From Flavobacterium terrisoli (GTDB lineage Bacteria > Bacteroidota > Bacteroidia > Flavobacteriales > Flavobacteriaceae), in contig NZ_JARGNA010000006.1 in the NCBI RefSeq assembly GCF_030167905.1, positions 62,001 to 126,000 on the forward strand: 64,000 nucleotides of DNA. The letters are read 5' to 3'. Under the pieces are notes generated by a model, which was not told where the DNA came from, ran no database searches, and saw nothing but the letters and a program-made list of their open reading frames with translations. Made by a program: the position numbers and the translations under genes. How positions within the stretch are numbered: position 1 is the first letter of the stretch; the number at the start of each line of letters is the position of its first letter. This document shows positions 49,273 through 58,227 of this stretch, in pieces.

Positions 49273-50007
49273 TTAACGCTCGAGTTTTTGGAACTCTTCT
49301 TTTTTCGAAATCAAAAAACCGGTGGCTTCTAATATATCCTGATGCTGTGAAATGATTTTGGCTTTTGGGTCGGCTTCACAGAAGGAAATGAACAAACTTA
49401 TTTCTTCTGGTTTGAGTTTGAGTTTTTGGGTATAAAAATTCGTATCAAAATGGGTAGTGAGATAATCTCTGAAGGAGATAGGAGGAAGTGGTTTTTGGGA
49501 TTTGTCTTTGTCTTTGTTTTTGAATAATCCGATAATATCTTTTCCCAATCGTATGAAATCAACACCGTTTTCTATTTCACCGGTATAAACATTAGGCACT
49601 TTGAGTGTTCGGGCTTGTTTTTCCAATTTAATTTTATCCAAATCGGCTTGTTGTATGGTTATTTTCTGATTTTTTATCCCGACAATACCCACTTCGTCCA
49701 ATTCAATCGGTTTTTTTTCCAAATAGAGAATGAGGTTTTTTTGGTCTAATAGTTCTTTTGTCAAAGCGATTCTTCGGTCGTTGTATTCTTTGGAGATAAT
49801 GAAAAGGGTGTCCTTGATTTTAGCGTTAATGCTAAAATGACCATCCTTATCTGTAATCGTACTTTCCCTCGAATTGAGATTAACAATATCGATAGCAGAC
49901 AATGCTTTTTCGCCAAATAGAATTTTACCGTGAATGATTTTTTCACTTTGGGCAAAGCCAATAGCACCATTAAAAAAGAATAAAAAAAAGAGGAAAAATG
50001 GCTTCAA
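49273..50007 (-). CDS. Exported carboxypeptidase-like regulatory domain protein
   Basis: 244 residues. Signal peptide about 1-19 (MKPFFLFFLFFFNGAIGFAQ). Carboxypeptidase-like regulatory domain about 22-100 (IIHGKILFGEKALSAIDIVN, STITDKDGHFSI), then a charged helical part with a lysine-rich stretch. No barrel follows, so it is a soluble or periplasmic form. Start is TTG at 50007, set by the signal peptide. Function unknown. Confidence 0.78.
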   Translation of the reverse strand: MKPFFLFFLFFFNGAIGFAQSEKIIHGKILFGEKALSAIDIVNLNSRESTITDKDGHFSINAKIKDTLFIISKEYNDRRIALTKELLDQKNLILYLEKKPIELDEVGIVGIKNQKITIQQADLDKIKLEKQARTLKVPNVYTGEIENGVDFIRLGKDIIGLFKNKDKDKSQKPLPPISFRDYLTTHFDTNFYTQKLKLKPEEISLFISFCEADPKAKIISQHQDILEATGFLISKKEEFQKLER

Positions 50008-50110
50008 TACTAAAGGCGTTTAGGATATTGAGTTCTAAATTATAGAATTCAAATTCGCTTAGTAATAAAGAATTGTTAATTGTGATTTTTTTAAAACAGT
50101 AGGCGAAGCA

Positions 50111-50851
50111 TTACATCTTCATGTAAAAATCTTTGGTCAGGGCAATGTAGTCTTCAGTGTATTGGTGTCTCGCGGTTTCGATGATGAGTTCGTCAATCGC
50201 GACTTTTTTAGTTTCAACAAATGAAAAAGCCAATAAACTGCGTTTGATTTCGGTAGTTGGCGTGCCTTTGACACGGGTAATCTTAAAAGGAAACAAATTG
50301 CATTCTTTAGCCAAAAAGATAAATTTTGCTTCTTCCTTATACGGAATGATGACCGAGAAGATTCCGTTTTCAGAAAGCAGGACTGAAGCCGCTTCGATCA
50401 AATCCTCAAAAGGCAAAGCGTCCTGAAAACGCGCCATATCTCTTTCTTCGCTTTCGGTTTTATAATCTTCGCTATAAAACGGCGGATTCGAAATAATCAA
50501 ATCGTATTGCTGCGCCAGTTCGCTATCGCTCGGGTCGTCTTCGGGTTCTTCCATAAACTCATCCAAGCCGGCGTGATAGCAATACAATCGGTCAGACCAA
50601 GGCGAGTTTTCAAAATTGTCCACACATTGTTCGAATGCATTTTCGTCAATTTCGAGTGCGTCGATTTGTTCGGCATTACTTCTTTGAGCCAACATCAAAG
50701 CCAAAATTCCCGTTCCGGCGCCAATATCCAAGACCGAAAAAGGATGATTTTCTATTGATGTCCACGCGCCAAGCAAAACACCATCTGTGCCTACTTTCAT
50801 GGCGCAACGGTCTTGTTTAACGGTAAATTTTTTGAATTGGAATTGAGACAC
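50111..50851 (-). CDS. tRNA1(Val) (adenine(37)-N6)-methyltransferase-like protein (TrmN6/YfiC)
   Basis: 246 residues, SAM-dependent methyltransferase. VLDIGAGTGILALMLAQ is the SAM loop and ISNPPFYSEDYK carries the adenine-N6 catalytic NPPF. The N-terminal QFKKFTVKQDRCAMKVGTDGVLLGAW is family-typical. Start is GTG at 50851; the conserved N-terminal residues exclude a later Met. Downstream of rimM. Confidence 0.88.
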   Translation of the reverse strand: MSQFQFKKFTVKQDRCAMKVGTDGVLLGAWTSIENHPFSVLDIGAGTGILALMLAQRSNAEQIDALEIDENAFEQCVDNFENSPWSDRLYCYHAGLDEFMEEPEDDPSDSELAQQYDLIISNPPFYSEDYKTESEERDMARFQDALPFEDLIEAASVLLSENGIFSVIIPYKEEAKFIFLAKECNLFPFKITRVKGTPTTEIKRSLLAFSFVETKKVAIDELIIETARHQYTEDYIALTKDFYMKM

Positions 50852-50852
50852 C

Positions 50853-50935
50853 TTGGACTTCTTAGATTATTAGACTTCTTAAATTTTTTTCTAAAGCGAA
50901 GCGTTTCTAACAATCTAAAAGCGCAGCTTGTCCAA
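50853..50935. repeat. Long inverted repeat between TrmN6-like and rimM genes
   Basis: TTGGAC (50853-50858) / GTCCAA (50930-50935), then TTAGATTATTAG (50862-50873) / CTAACAATCTAA (50907-50918) with a single mismatch. The left arm begins 1 base before the GTG start of the TrmN6-like gene, in its leader. Confidence 0.7.
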
Positions 50936-50939
50936 AAAT

Positions 50940-51464
50940 CTATAAATACATTTCAACCAAGCCTTCCGGTAAATCCATCACGACTTTTTTATTTTCTCTG
51001 TCGATTTTCACCAAAAACTGATCAATCATGGGTACAAGAATTTCAACGGAACCATTTACGACTTCAAATAGAGGTTGGGCTGAAGTATCATTGATGGAAA
51101 CTATTTTTCCAAAAACACCAAGGCGTTTGTCTTCAATTTCGAAACCAATTACTTCATGGAAATAGAATTTGTTGCCGGACAGTTTTGGCAACATCGATAA
51201 AGGAAGATAAATTTCGCAACCGATTAACTTATCCGCTTCTTCTTCGGAGTCAACATCTTCGAATTGTACGCGAAGAAAGTCATTTTTGTGCAGGGCACTA
51301 TTTTCAATAAAAAATGGAACCAGATTTTTGTTGAATTCAACAAATACCGATTCCATATTTTCATATAACTCGGGTTCGTCAGTATCTAAATAGATCAGAA
51401 CTTCCCCTTTGAAACTAAACTTTTTGGCAATTTTACCTAAATAGAAACAATCTTCTTTACGCAT
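50940..51464 (-). CDS. rimM: 16S rRNA processing protein RimM
   Basis: 174 residues, full length. YLGKIAKKFSFKGEVLIYL (about 8-26) opens the RimM N-domain and the PRC-barrel C-domain has EVIGFEIEDKRLGVFGKI and MIDQFLVKID. Binds S19 and helps mature the 30S head. It follows rpsP by 14 bases, the standard pairing. Confidence 0.95.
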   Translation of the reverse strand: MRKEDCFYLGKIAKKFSFKGEVLIYLDTDEPELYENMESVFVEFNKNLVPFFIENSALHKNDFLRVQFEDVDSEEEADKLIGCEIYLPLSMLPKLSGNKFYFHEVIGFEIEDKRLGVFGKIVSINDTSAQPLFEVVNGSVEILVPMIDQFLVKIDRENKKVVMDLPEGLVEMYL

Positions 51465-51478
51465 AATTGCCTGAAGTA

Positions 51479-52132
51479 TTAAGCTTCTGTTTCTTCGCTG
51501 GTTTCCTCAGCAGCAGGTGCTTCTTCAGTAGCCGGAGCTTCTTCAGCAACAGCTTCCTCAGCAGCAGGAGTTTCCTCTACAGCTACTTCAGCAACAGTTT
51601 CTTCAACAGCAGGAGTTTCCTCAACAGCAGTTTCAGCAACAACTTCTTCAGCTGCCTCTTCAGCAACTTCTTCTACTTTTGCAGCTTCAACAGCGGCAGC
51701 AGCACGTTTGTCATTGGCTTCTTTTTCTGCTTTTAAAGCTTTAACTCTAGCAGCTTCTTGTGCTTTTGATAAACCTTCTTTTTTAGCGGTTACTTTACCT
51801 GCTTTTTCTTCTAACCATTTAGCCAATTTAGCATCAGCTTGCTCTTGCGTTAAAGCTCCTTTACGAACTCCTCCATCAAGGTGGTGTTTCATTAAGGCAC
51901 CTTTGTAAGAAAGGATAGCTCTTGCAGTATCTGTTGGTTGAGCACCATTGTGTAACCATTGAACCGCTTGGTCAATGTTTAAATCAATAGTTGCAGGGTT
52001 TGTGTTTGGATTGTAAGTTCCTAATTTTTCTAGGTATTTACCATCTCTTTTTGATCTAGCATCAGCGGCTACGATCCAGTAAAAAGGTTTTTGTTTTTTA
52101 CCGTGTCTTTGTAATCTAATTTTTACTGACAT
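51479..52132 (-). CDS. rpsP: 30S ribosomal protein S16 with long Ala/Glu/Val tail
   Basis: 217 residues. Residues about 1-80 are a normal S16 (VKIRLQRHGKKQKPFYWIVAADARSKRDGKYLEKLGTYNP). The remaining ~130 residues are helical and low in complexity, ending in repeated E-E-x-P/A-V-A-E-E units. Bacteroidota S16 often has an extension, but this one is long. ATG at 52132; heads the rpsP-rimM unit. Confidence 0.95.
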   Translation of the reverse strand: MSVKIRLQRHGKKQKPFYWIVAADARSKRDGKYLEKLGTYNPNTNPATIDLNIDQAVQWLHNGAQPTDTARAILSYKGALMKHHLDGGVRKGALTQEQADAKLAKWLEEKAGKVTAKKEGLSKAQEAARVKALKAEKEANDKRAAAAVEAAKVEEVAEEAAEEVVAETAVEETPAVEETVAEVAVEETPAAEEAVAEEAPATEEAPAAEETSEETEA

Positions 52133-52180
52133 AATCTTTTTGATTAATTTGAGGTACTCGACCTCGGTTATTTAAGGGCG

Positions 52181-52188
52181 CAAAGATA
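52181..52188 (-). promoter_or_regulatory. -7 element of the rpsP promoter
   Basis: TATCTTTG on the minus strand, 49 bases before the ATG. The leader can form a small hairpin GAGGT-CGAGT-ACCTC. Confidence 0.62.
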
Positions 52189-52303
52189 GTTATTTTTTGC
52201 AAACAAACTAATTGAAAATTATATTTTTAGGGCTAAGTTCTTGTTATGTCTAATTTTAACGTTATTTTTTTCAAATTTAATTAGCATTTTTATATTAAAA
52301 AGT

Positions 52304-52311
52304 TATTTTTG
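52304..52311 (+). promoter_or_regulatory. -7 element of the DUF6252-like lipoprotein gene
   Basis: TATTTTTG, 20 bases before the ATG at 52332; its last base is the G of an apparent GTG start at 52311. Confidence 0.6.
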
Positions 52312-52331
52312 TGGAGAAATACATTGAAAAA

Positions 52332-53087
52332 ATGAAAAGATTTTTGTCCCTAATTTTAGTTGCGATAGCAATTTCCTCTTGTCAGGAAGACGTTAAATTT
52401 AATGATCCGGGTTTCCAGGGTTTAAAAGACGACATGCTCTGGACGGCCAATGACGCAAGAGCTTATGTTTCATCGACAGGTCGTTTATCGGTTGAAGCAT
52501 TGACCGCTTATGAAACTTTAACATTGAATGCCAGTAGTGCCTATCCGGGGACTTATCTTTTGGGCACGACTAATCCGTATAATTTTGCTACGTTTTCATC
52601 TAACATCAATGATGTAGAGCTTGAATATGCTACAACGCCTATTTCCGGACCGGTTTACAATGTTGAGATAATCAATGGTGGAACAGGCTATACTTCAGAT
52701 TGTGATCTTCAAACCAACGGGCAATATACCTGTGATTCTTCACACAATACAACCGGAGGTTCGGGTTCTGGATTGACAGTTGCTGTAGTGGCTAATAGCG
52801 CCGGTGTTGTCACTTCGGTTGTCAGGGTAACCGCAAGAGGTAATGATTATGTGCCTGGAGATGTTGTTACTGTTTCGTTAGGAAATGTTAATTGTCAACT
52901 TAGAGTATTAAGTACTCAGAACAGCAATGGAGAAATCTTAATTGAAGAATATGATCAGGTAAATATGACGGTAACAGGGAAGTTTAAATTCAATGCGACA
53001 AACACCAATAACAACCCTTTAGGAGGATCGATTTTGAATTTCCAATACGGGAAGTTTTATAAGATTCCAATTTATCCATCTCTTTAA
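52332..53087 (+). CDS. Lipoprotein, DUF6252-like
   Basis: 251 residues from the ATG at 52332 (MKRFLSLILVAIAISSC, lipidated Cys about residue 17). The body reads WTANDARAYVSSTGRLSVEALTAYETLTL, then a Gly/Thr-rich beta section and the C-terminal GSILNFQYGKFYKI. The match to DUF6252 is by eye. Outer-membrane-anchored, function unknown. The frame from a GTG at 52311 is rejected because that GTG lies in the promoter. A terminator follows. Confidence 0.75.
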   Translation: MKRFLSLILVAIAISSCQEDVKFNDPGFQGLKDDMLWTANDARAYVSSTGRLSVEALTAYETLTLNASSAYPGTYLLGTTNPYNFATFSSNINDVELEYATTPISGPVYNVEIINGGTGYTSDCDLQTNGQYTCDSSHNTTGGSGSGLTVAVVANSAGVVTSVVRVTARGNDYVPGDVVTVSLGNVNCQLRVLSTQNSNGEILIEEYDQVNMTVTGKFKFNATNTNNNPLGGSILNFQYGKFYKIPIYPSL

Positions 53088-53110
53088 GAATCAATTAATT
53101 TGCAATACAT

Positions 53111-53134
53111 AAGCCATCTTCGGATGGCTTTTTT
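53111..53134 (+). terminator. Terminator of the lipoprotein gene
   Basis: AAGCCATC (53111-53118), TTCG tetraloop, GATGGCTT (53123-53130), then Ts. Confidence 0.92.
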
Positions 53135-53185
53135 ATTTATTTGTAATAAAGTCCGAATTTATAGCCGTTTACGTTTTATTTAGGT

Positions 53186-53193
53186 TACCTTTG
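53186..53193 (+). promoter_or_regulatory. -7 element of the RRM gene
   Basis: TACCTTTG, 23 bases before the ATG at 53217. Confidence 0.65.
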
Positions 53194-53216
53194 TAGCTGA
53201 ATTTTAAATATAAAAT

Positions 53217-53588
53217 ATGAACATTTTTGTTGGGAGTCTTCCGTTTAGTATTGACGAAGCAGATTTAAGAGAATCTTTCGGGGTTTATGGTACGGTTAAT
53301 TCCGTAAAAATTATTACTGATAAATTTACTGGAAGAAGTAAAGGCTTTGGTTTTGTGGAAATGGAAAATGACACAGAAGCTGAAAAAGCAATTCAGGAAT
53401 TAAATGGTGCTACTGTTGACGGTCGTACGATTGTAGTTAACAAATCAGAACCGAAACCGGAAGGCGAAAGAAGATCTTTTAACAACAACCGTTCAGGTGG
53501 TAGTGGTGGATATAATGGCGGTGGAAACTCACGTGGTGGCGGAAGCTACAGTGGTGGAAACAGCGGTGGAAATAGAGGAAGATACTAA
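53217..53588 (+). CDS. RRM-type RNA-binding protein with glycine-rich tail
   Basis: 123 residues. A single RRM (about 1-80) with RNP2 NIFVGSLPF and RNP1 SKGFGFVEM, both intact aromatic positions, followed by a Gly/Ser/Arg/Asn-rich tail. The layout is that of cyanobacterial Rbp and plant glycine-rich cold-shock proteins. Probably a RNA chaperone. Own promoter and strong terminator. Confidence 0.94.
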   Translation: MNIFVGSLPFSIDEADLRESFGVYGTVNSVKIITDKFTGRSKGFGFVEMENDTEAEKAIQELNGATVDGRTIVVNKSEPKPEGERRSFNNNRSGGSGGYNGGGNSRGGGSYSGGNSGGNRGRY

Positions 53589-53610
53589 TCTACATTCTTT
53601 ATAGATATTT

Positions 53611-53645
53611 AAAAAGCCAACTCATTTGAGTTGGCTTTTTTTGTT
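53611..53645 (+). terminator. Terminator of the RRM gene
   Basis: Stem AAAAAGCCAACTCA (53611-53624) / TGAGTTGGCTTTTT (53627-53640) and a T-run. Confidence 0.92.
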
Positions 53646-53686
53646 TTTTGTTGATAACTAAAATTGATTTCTAACCATTGAAAATG

Positions 53687-53694
53687 TATTTTTG
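53687..53694 (+). promoter_or_regulatory. -7 element of the dnaE promoter
   Basis: TATTTTTG, 30 bases before the ATG at 53725. Confidence 0.55.
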
Positions 53695-53724
53695 AAGAGT
53701 TAGAATTCCTTCAAATTTCCTTGC

Positions 53725-56700
53725 ATGTATTTAATTTTCGATACCGAAACTACCGGCTTACCAAGAAATTGGGCAGCGCCGATTTCCGACACCAACAATT
53801 GGCCGCGCTGTATCCAAATTGCTTGGCAGTTGCACGATGCCATGGGGAATCTGATAGAGCATCAGGATTATTTGGTCAAACCTGAAGGTTTCAATATTCC
53901 TTATGATGCCGAAAGAATTCACGGTATCTCTACCGAATTGGCCCAGGAACAGGGAATCGCTTTAGCGGAAGTATTAGAAAAATTCAATGCAGCTTTGGCG
54001 AAAGCCAAATTCATAGTCGGGCAAAATGTAGGCTTTGATGTCAACATTATGGGTTGTGAATTTTACCGTTTGGATGTTGATTCACCAATGGTCTCAATGC
54101 CGGTTTTGGATACTTGTACCGAAGTTACCGCCGAACTTTTAAAATTACCCGGGGGTCGTGGCGGAAGGTATAAATTACCAACACTAACCGAACTCCACAG
54201 TTATCTTTTTGGGGTTCCGTTTTCCGAAGCGCACAATGCGACTGCAGACGTTGAAGCCACGACGCGTTGTTTCCTGGAATTAATCCGAAGAGAAGTTTTT
54301 ACCAAAGAAGAACTCGATGTTCCAACTGACTATTTTAGGGAATTTGGTGAAAACAATCCGAAGGAAATCCAACTCATCGGATTAAAACACATCAACCTGA
54401 AGCAGGCTTCTGAGGAAATCAGAAAGCAATTTAAGCAGCAGGAAGAAGTTGTCACTCCAACAGATGAAGACCAACAAGTCCATCATGATGTCGCCGATGT
54501 AGAGTTTGTGCATTTGCACAATCACACCCAGTTTTCGGTATTGCAATCGACTATCAGTGTGGCCGATTTAGTCAAAGCAGCAGTTCAAAATAAAATGCCT
54601 GCTGTGGCCATGACCGATCATGCCAATTTGATGGGAGCATTTCACTTTGTTCGCGATATTTTATACCACAATAAATCGGCACAGGCCAAAAACAAACAAG
54701 CTGAGGAAAACGGGGAAACACCAACAGAAACTATCGTAAAGCCTATCGTAGGCTGCGAGTTTTACGTTTGTGATGACTTAAAGGACAAGTCGCGAAAAGA
54801 CAATGGTTACCAAATTGTTTTTTTGGCCAAAACCAAAAAAGGCTATCACAATTTGGCCAAATTATCTTCCATCGCTTACACAGAAGGATTTTATTATGTG
54901 CCAAGGATAGACCGAAAAGTCATCCAGCAATACAAAGAAGACATTATCGTTTTATCCGGAAATCTCTATGGGGAAATTCCGAGTAAGATTTTAAATATTG
55001 GAGAAAACCAAGCCGAAGAAGCTTTGGTTTGGTGGAAACAGGAATTTGGCGATGATTTCTATCTCGAGTTAATGCGCCACAATCAGGAAGATGAAAACCG
55101 CGTGAATGTGTCGCTGATTGCGTTGGCCAAAAAATACCAAATCAAAACCGTTGCCACCAACAACGTTTTCTATATCAATAAAGAAGATGCCAATGCGCAT
55201 GATATTTTGCTGTGCGTTCGCGATGGTGAAAAGCAATCCACGCCAATTGGTCGCGGACGCGGTTATCGCTATGGATTAAACAATAAGGAATACTATTTCA
55301 AGTCGGGCGAAGCCATGAAAAAACTCTTTCACGATTTGCCTGAAGCGATAGTAACAACTGAAGAAATTGTCAATAAGATTGAAATCTACGATTTGTCACG
55401 CGAGGTTTTGTTACCGAAATTTGACATACCTGAGGAATTTTTGGTAGCCGAAGACGAAACCGATGGCGGCAAGCGAGGCGAAAACAAATATTTGGCTTAC
55501 CTAACTTTTGAAGGTGCCAAAAGGCGTTACGGAGAAATCACTCCGGAGATTCAGGAACGATTGGATTTCGAATTAAAAACGATTGAAAACACAGGTTATC
55601 CCGGTTACTTTTTGATTGTACAAGATTTCATTGCCGCAGCCCGAAGAATGGATGTTTCTGTTGGTCCCGGTCGTGGTTCTGCTGCCGGTTCGGTGGTTGC
55701 CTATTGTCTCGGAATTACTAATATTGACCCACTGCTTTATGATTTGCTTTTTGAGCGCTTCCTTAACCCGGATCGTGTGTCGATGCCCGATATTGATATC
55801 GATTTTGATGATGAAGGCCGAAGCCGCGTGATGGATTATGTAATCAATAAATACGGTTCCAAACAAGTCGCACAGATTATCACTTATGGTACGATGGCGG
55901 CGAAATCATCGGTTCGTGATACCGCGCGTGTGTTGGATTTGCCTTTATTTGAAGCCGATAAAATTGCCAAGTTGATTCCGACGACGCTGAATCTGGCCAA
56001 GATTTTTTCTTTGGAAAATGACAAATTAAAAGCCGCACTTCGGGCAGAAGAATATGATAAGGTCAAAGAATTAATAGAATTGGCGAATGCCAACGACCTT
56101 GGCGGAGAAACCATTCAACAGGCTAAAATATTAGAAGGAAATCTTAGAAATACAGGGATTCACGCCTGTGGTGTGATTATTACGCCGGATGACATTACCA
56201 ATTTCGTTCCGGTAGCCACAGCCAAAGATTCTGATTTATATGTAACTCAATTTGACAACTCGGTCGTAGAAAGTGCAGGTTTATTAAAGATGGACTTCCT
56301 GGGGTTGAAAACCCTGACGTTGATAAAAGATACCGTTAAATTAGTCAAATACAGAACCGGAGTAGAGCTCGATCCGGATACTTTCCCGATTGATGATATC
56401 AAGACTTATGAGTTGTTCCAAAGAGGTGAAACCGTTGGGATTTTCCAATATGAGTCGCCCGGAATGCAGAAATATTTAAAGGATTTGAAGCCTACGGTCT
56501 TTGGGGATTTGATTGCAATGAATGCGCTCTATCGTCCGGGGCCATTGGAGTATATTCCGTCTTTCGTTCGCAGGAAAAATGGCGAAGAACCTATCACTTA
56601 TGACTTGGAGGCCAACGAAGAATACCTCAAAGAAACTTACGGAATTACGGTCTATCAGGAGCAGGTAATGCTTTTGTCGCAAAAACTCGCCGATTTTTCT

Positions 56701-58227
56701 AAAGGTGATGCCGACGTTTTGCGTAAGGCGATGGGTAAAAAGCAAAAAGATGTTCTGGATAAAATGAAATCCAAGTTCATCGACCAGGCGGTTGCCAAAG
56801 GTCATGATGCTGAAAAATTAGAGAAAATCTGGAAAGACTGGGAAGCGTTTGCGCAATATGCGTTTAACAAATCGCATTCGACCTGTTATGCTTGGATCGC
56901 TTACCAAACAGCTTATTTAAAAGCGCATTATCCGGCAGAATATATGGCGGCGGTACTTTCCAACAATATGAATGACATCAAACAGGTATCGTTCTTTATG
57001 GAAGAATGTAAGCGCATGGGATTGCAGGTTCTCGGTCCCGATGTGAATGAGAGTTACTATAAGTTTACCGTAAATGAAAACTATGCCGTTCGTTTTGGAA
57101 TGGGCGCGATTAAAGGCGTTGGAATGGGTGCGGTGGAAACCATAGTAGCCAACAGAAAAGAAGGAAACTACAAATCCATTTTTGATTTGGCGAAACGAAT
57201 TGATTTGCGGGCCGCCAATAAAAAAGCTTTTGAAAACCTGGCTTTGGCCGGAGGCTTCGACTGTTTTAATGATACACACCGAGCACAATACTTCCACACC
57301 GATGGTGACAACATCACTTTTTATGAAAAGGCGATGCGTTATGGAGCCAAATTCCAGGAGAATGAAAATTCGTCGCAGGTAAGTTTGTTTGGTGATGCCA
57401 GTGATGTTCAAATTGCTGAGCCAACAGTTCCGCCATGTGAAGACTGGAGCACGATGGAGAAATTGGCCAAGGAAAAGGAAGTCGTTGGGATTTATATTTC
57501 CGGACATCCATTGGATGATTTTAAATTTGAAATGAAATACTTCTGCAGCAGCAAACTGGAGAATTTAAAGAACCTTACCAGCTATATCGGGAAGAATTTA
57601 ACCTTTGCCGGCATTGTAACCAATGTACAGTATAAAACCGCTAAAAATGGGAAAGACTGGGCCATGTTTACGTTGGAAGGTTATGAAGAAAGCCATGATT
57701 TCAGGATTTTTGATGAAGAATACCTGAAGTTCAGGCATTTCCTGGTGAACAACCAATTTGTCTATTTTAAAGTAGGAGTAAAAGACGGTTGGGTCAACAG
57801 GGAAACCGGAAAAAAATCGGAACCAAGAATACAATTCGTTGATGTGAAACAGTTGCAGGATGTATTGCCGCAATTTGCCAAAAAGCTCAGCATCCAAATG
57901 GATATTCATGATTTGCATCAGAATTTCATTCAGCAGTTAGGCCAAATTTTTACTTCCAACAAAGGAGACAACACGGTTACATTTGAAATCATCGAGCAGG
58001 AAAAAGTTAAAAAAGTAATTGAGATAGCACCAAAAATTGTGGTAGATGAAGAAGTCAATTTGGATGTTGAAAGCCTGGAAGAAATAGAAATGGAGATTCC
58101 GACAGTTGAAGAAGAAATCCAGTTGATAACGAAAGTCACGCTTCCGAGCCGCAAGTTAAAAATCAAAATCTCAACCGAATTACTTCAGGAGTTGGAAAAG
58201 ATGGGATTGACCTTTAAGCTAAATTAG
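53725..58227 (+). CDS. dnaE: DNA polymerase III alpha subunit with fused DnaQ-type exonuclease
   Basis: 1500 residues, larger than a plain DnaE by the N-terminal exonuclease. Residues about 1-200 are a DEDDh-type 3'-5' exonuclease: FDTETTG (D6, E8), NVGFD and HNATADVE. A linker leads to the PHP domain (HLHNHTQFSVLQS about residue 263), the polymerase core with PDIDIDF (about 688-694), GPGRGSAAGSVVAY, RPGPLEYIP and NKSHSTCYAWIAYQTAYLK, and an OB-fold tail. A single chain can therefore polymerise and proofread. Its end overlaps the convergent ligase gene by 14 bases. Confidence 0.97.
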   Translation: MYLIFDTETTGLPRNWAAPISDTNNWPRCIQIAWQLHDAMGNLIEHQDYLVKPEGFNIPYDAERIHGISTELAQEQGIALAEVLEKFNAALAKAKFIVGQNVGFDVNIMGCEFYRLDVDSPMVSMPVLDTCTEVTAELLKLPGGRGGRYKLPTLTELHSYLFGVPFSEAHNATADVEATTRCFLELIRREVFTKEELDVPTDYFREFGENNPKEIQLIGLKHINLKQASEEIRKQFKQQEEVVTPTDEDQQVHHDVADVEFVHLHNHTQFSVLQSTISVADLVKAAVQNKMPAVAMTDHANLMGAFHFVRDILYHNKSAQAKNKQAEENGETPTETIVKPIVGCEFYVCDDLKDKSRKDNGYQIVFLAKTKKGYHNLAKLSSIAYTEGFYYVPRIDRKVIQQYKEDIIVLSGNLYGEIPSKILNIGENQAEEALVWWKQEFGDDFYLELMRHNQEDENRVNVSLIALAKKYQIKTVATNNVFYINKEDANAHDILLCVRDGEKQSTPIGRGRGYRYGLNNKEYYFKSGEAMKKLFHDLPEAIVTTEEIVNKIEIYDLSREVLLPKFDIPEEFLVAEDETDGGKRGENKYLAYLTFEGAKRRYGEITPEIQERLDFELKTIENTGYPGYFLIVQDFIAAARRMDVSVGPGRGSAAGSVVAYCLGITNIDPLLYDLLFERFLNPDRVSMPDIDIDFDDEGRSRVMDYVINKYGSKQVAQIITYGTMAAKSSVRDTARVLDLPLFEADKIAKLIPTTLNLAKIFSLENDKLKAALRAEEYDKVKELIELANANDLGGETIQQAKILEGNLRNTGIHACGVIITPDDITNFVPVATAKDSDLYVTQFDNSVVESAGLLKMDFLGLKTLTLIKDTVKLVKYRTGVELDPDTFPIDDIKTYELFQRGETVGIFQYESPGMQKYLKDLKPTVFGDLIAMNALYRPGPLEYIPSFVRRKNGEEPITYDLEANEEYLKETYGITVYQEQVMLLSQKLADFSKGDADVLRKAMGKKQKDVLDKMKSKFIDQAVAKGHDAEKLEKIWKDWEAFAQYAFNKSHSTCYAWIAYQTAYLKAHYPAEYMAAVLSNNMNDIKQVSFFMEECKRMGLQVLGPDVNESYYKFTVNENYAVRFGMGAIKGVGMGAVETIVANRKEGNYKSIFDLAKRIDLRAANKKAFENLALAGGFDCFNDTHRAQYFHTDGDNITFYEKAMRYGAKFQENENSSQVSLFGDASDVQIAEPTVPPCEDWSTMEKLAKEKEVVGIYISGHPLDDFKFEMKYFCSSKLENLKNLTSYIGKNLTFAGIVTNVQYKTAKNGKDWAMFTLEGYEESHDFRIFDEEYLKFRHFLVNNQFVYFKVGVKDGWVNRETGKKSEPRIQFVDVKQLQDVLPQFAKKLSIQMDIHDLHQNFIQQLGQIFTSNKGDNTVTFEIIEQEKVKKVIEIAPKIVVDEEVNLDVESLEEIEMEIPTVEEEIQLITKVTLPSRKLKIKISTELLQELEKMGLTFKLN

